Shown: positions 19,835-20,825 of the stretch, piece by piece | Layout of the letters: every line of letters begins with the position of its first letter | Numbering within the stretch: the first letter of the stretch is position 1 | Source: Jimgerdemannia flammicorona | Lineage: Eukaryota; Mucoromycota; Endogonomycetes; Endogonales; Endogonaceae | NCBI GenBank assembly: GCA_003990745.1 | Contig: RBNI01001793.1 | Span: forward strand, 1 to 20,825 | Direction: 5' to 3' | Length of the DNA: 20,825 nt | The notes under the pieces: model-generated | Told to the model about the DNA's origin: nothing | What the model saw: the letters and a program-made list of their open reading frames with translations, nothing else | The model's database searches: none | Position numbers and translations under genes: made by a program

Positions 19835-20332
19835 TCAGCGAGTCTCATAGCGCTGTTTCATTGTGCGGTACTTTTTGAGGAAATACAATGCCTCTAGCTC
19901 TACACAAAGAAAAGAAACACGGCATGAGTCCAAAACATTGAAAATGTGCAAAGGGGTCCATAACCTCATCTCAGCCCCGTATTGACTAATTGCCATGGTT
20001 TCCAAGGCGAGAACTCTACCTCACCACAAACCCTCCCACTCACCTTTGACAACATACTCCCCGTGCGCAATCGCCCTCCTAATCTCCTCACCTTCCCTCA
20101 AATCGCTCTTCTTCGCAAATGCCGCCTTCAGCCGCGGACGGAAGTATTCTGTATACCCAAGCGGATACTCGCGACCCAGGTAGACGAGCTTCGATAAGGA
20201 AGCCGGTTCGAGTTAAGCCTTCGAAAAAAGACAGAAATCAAGGTCACAACCACGATGTGCGGATTAGCACATCCGACCAGACGCTACCTGTTTGTACAGG
20301 GATATAACCTGTGAGCGTAGTGTAGGGGACAT
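19835..20332 (-). CDS. LYR-motif protein, ETFRF1/LYRM5-like, 3 exons
   Basis: Small mitochondrial-matrix LYR protein; in animals the ETFRF1/LYRM5 member binds electron-transfer flavoprotein and removes its flavin, lowering electron flow from fatty-acid oxidation. Exons are 20332-20288, 20188-20044 and 19899-19835, joining to 84 residues (introns 99 and 144 nt). The N-terminal helix reads LRSQVISLYKQLVYLGREYP, with LYK in place of the usual LYR. Then come GYTEYFRPRLKAAFAKK, an EEIRRAIAHGEYVVKELEAL segment and the C-terminal YFLKKYRTMKQRYETR; all are characteristic of the family, and length agrees with the human protein (about 90). An in-frame upstream ATG at 20392 would add 20 residues but overlaps the CRE-like site, so the ATG at 20332 is preferred. 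It lies head-to-tail with the BAG6-like gene. Confidence 0.88.
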
Positions 20333-20383
20333 GGTCTTGAGGATGGTTTCTGGTGACGACCCAAAATGTCGAAACTTGTGAAG

Positions 20384-20391
20384 TGACATCA
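20384..20391 (-). promoter_or_regulatory. CRE-like site upstream of the LYR gene
   Basis: TGACATCA on +, TGATGTCA on the coding strand, 52 nt before the chosen ATG at 20332. It is the same octamer as before the dehydrogenase (2647-2654). A CACGTG-like GCACGTGA lies just upstream at about 20396-20403. Confidence 0.4.
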
Positions 20392-20568
20392 TGGGCACGT
20401 GATTTATCTTCGCGTGGGGATATATATATAAAAACTTCGGGTGCTTTTTTCGCTGGCCTGTTTCACAGTTTTGTAAACCCATTTTTACCGTTCGTGAATA
20501 CAGTTAAAGGATGCATAGCACAACGGGCGTGCTCTAGCTCTAGCAGGCATTGTTAAGGGCAAGTCACG

Positions 20569-20692
20569 TTAACTATTGACAATAAATCCAACTTGCTGAC
20601 ACCTAAGCCACAAAGACTGGCACCTAAGCCACAAAGACTGACACCTAAGCCACAAAGACTGACACCTAAGCCACAAACTTGACACCTGAGCC

Positions 20693-20723
<31 letters not shown>

Positions 20724-20825
20724 CAAGTACCACAACACTTTATTCTAATGGGTTCTATATATAGTAAATTGTCCTCATATTATATCAGCAGCTCATCTGA
20801 GCTATATTGTCAATTCCTCACAATA
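20569..20825. repeat. CpG-free repeat block at the right window edge
   Basis: No CpG from 20569 to the end. It includes the 21-bp tandem repeat, a TA-microsatellite (about 20694-20714) with a T run, and AT-rich DNA. A 10-bp inverted repeat, ATTGACAATA at 20575-20584 and TATTGTCAAT at 20805-20814, brackets the whole block. It may be a small inverted-repeat element or part of a larger repeat running out of the window. Confidence 0.5.
20598..20694 (+). repeat. 21-bp tandem repeat, 4-5 copies
   Basis: Unit GACACCTAAGCCACAAAGACT without its last base in some copies: copies start at 20598, 20619, 20640 and 20661 (the last 20 bp), with a fifth partial copy from 20681. Copies 1 and 3 are identical; copy 2 differs by one base. 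Confidence 0.92.

Noticed and set aside
20182..20220. GGTTCGAG-like string suggesting a tRNA B box
   Set aside because: No matching A box or cloverleaf; it lies in the first intron of the LYR gene, which is strongly supported.

Overview
The window looks like nuclear DNA of a filamentous ascomycete (Pezizomycotina). The evidence is short introns with GTAAGT/GTATGT donors and CTAAC-like branch sites, a Zn2Cys6 transcription factor, a secreted pepsin-type protease gene, and gene islands of ordinary composition separated by AT-rich, CpG-free blocks of the kind left by repeat-directed cytosine mutation. The species is not identifiable by eye. All identities come from protein motifs read directly; no database search was run.

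Layout. Bases 1-74 are poly-A, followed by an AT-rich CpG-free stretch to about 282. An intron-poor Zn2Cys6 transcription factor lies on + (516-2507). Two + strand genes for mitochondrial proteins follow: a three-exon 3-hydroxyacyl/3-hydroxybutyryl-CoA dehydrogenase (2776-4033) and a two-exon ATP synthase subunit f (4344-4999). Bases 5000-6137 hold no gene I can support. Bases 6138-8152 contain not one CpG and look like a decayed repeat. Just beyond it is a last-exon relic resembling the C-terminus of Ric8 (8350-8522). Bases 8523-10690 hold an orphan promoter-like segment, two minisatellites, a T23 tract and a 134-bp A tract, then more AT-rich DNA.

On the minus strand, 11208-12246 is a secreted aspartic protease gene broken by two deletions. 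Bases 12247-14697 hold nothing I can name. The right end carries two tandem minus-strand genes. A LYR-motif protein resembling ETFRF1/LYRM5 (19835-20332) is followed, 163 bp after its stop, by an 11-exon gene (14698-19671) for a 1256-residue protein with an N-terminal ubiquitin-like domain, best matching the BAG6/Scythe type. The window ends in a 21-bp tandem repeat inside a CpG-free AT-rich block.

How the genes relate. Three products act in mitochondria: the dehydrogenase in beta-oxidation, the LYR protein probably on electron-transfer flavoprotein (which takes electrons from acyl-CoA dehydrogenases), and subunit f in ATP synthase. The BAG6-like protein would belong to cytosolic/nuclear protein quality control. 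The starts of all four genes are preceded within 52-122 nt by TGACGTCA or its one-base variant TGACATCA, which suggests shared control by an ATF/CREB-type bZIP factor (inference).
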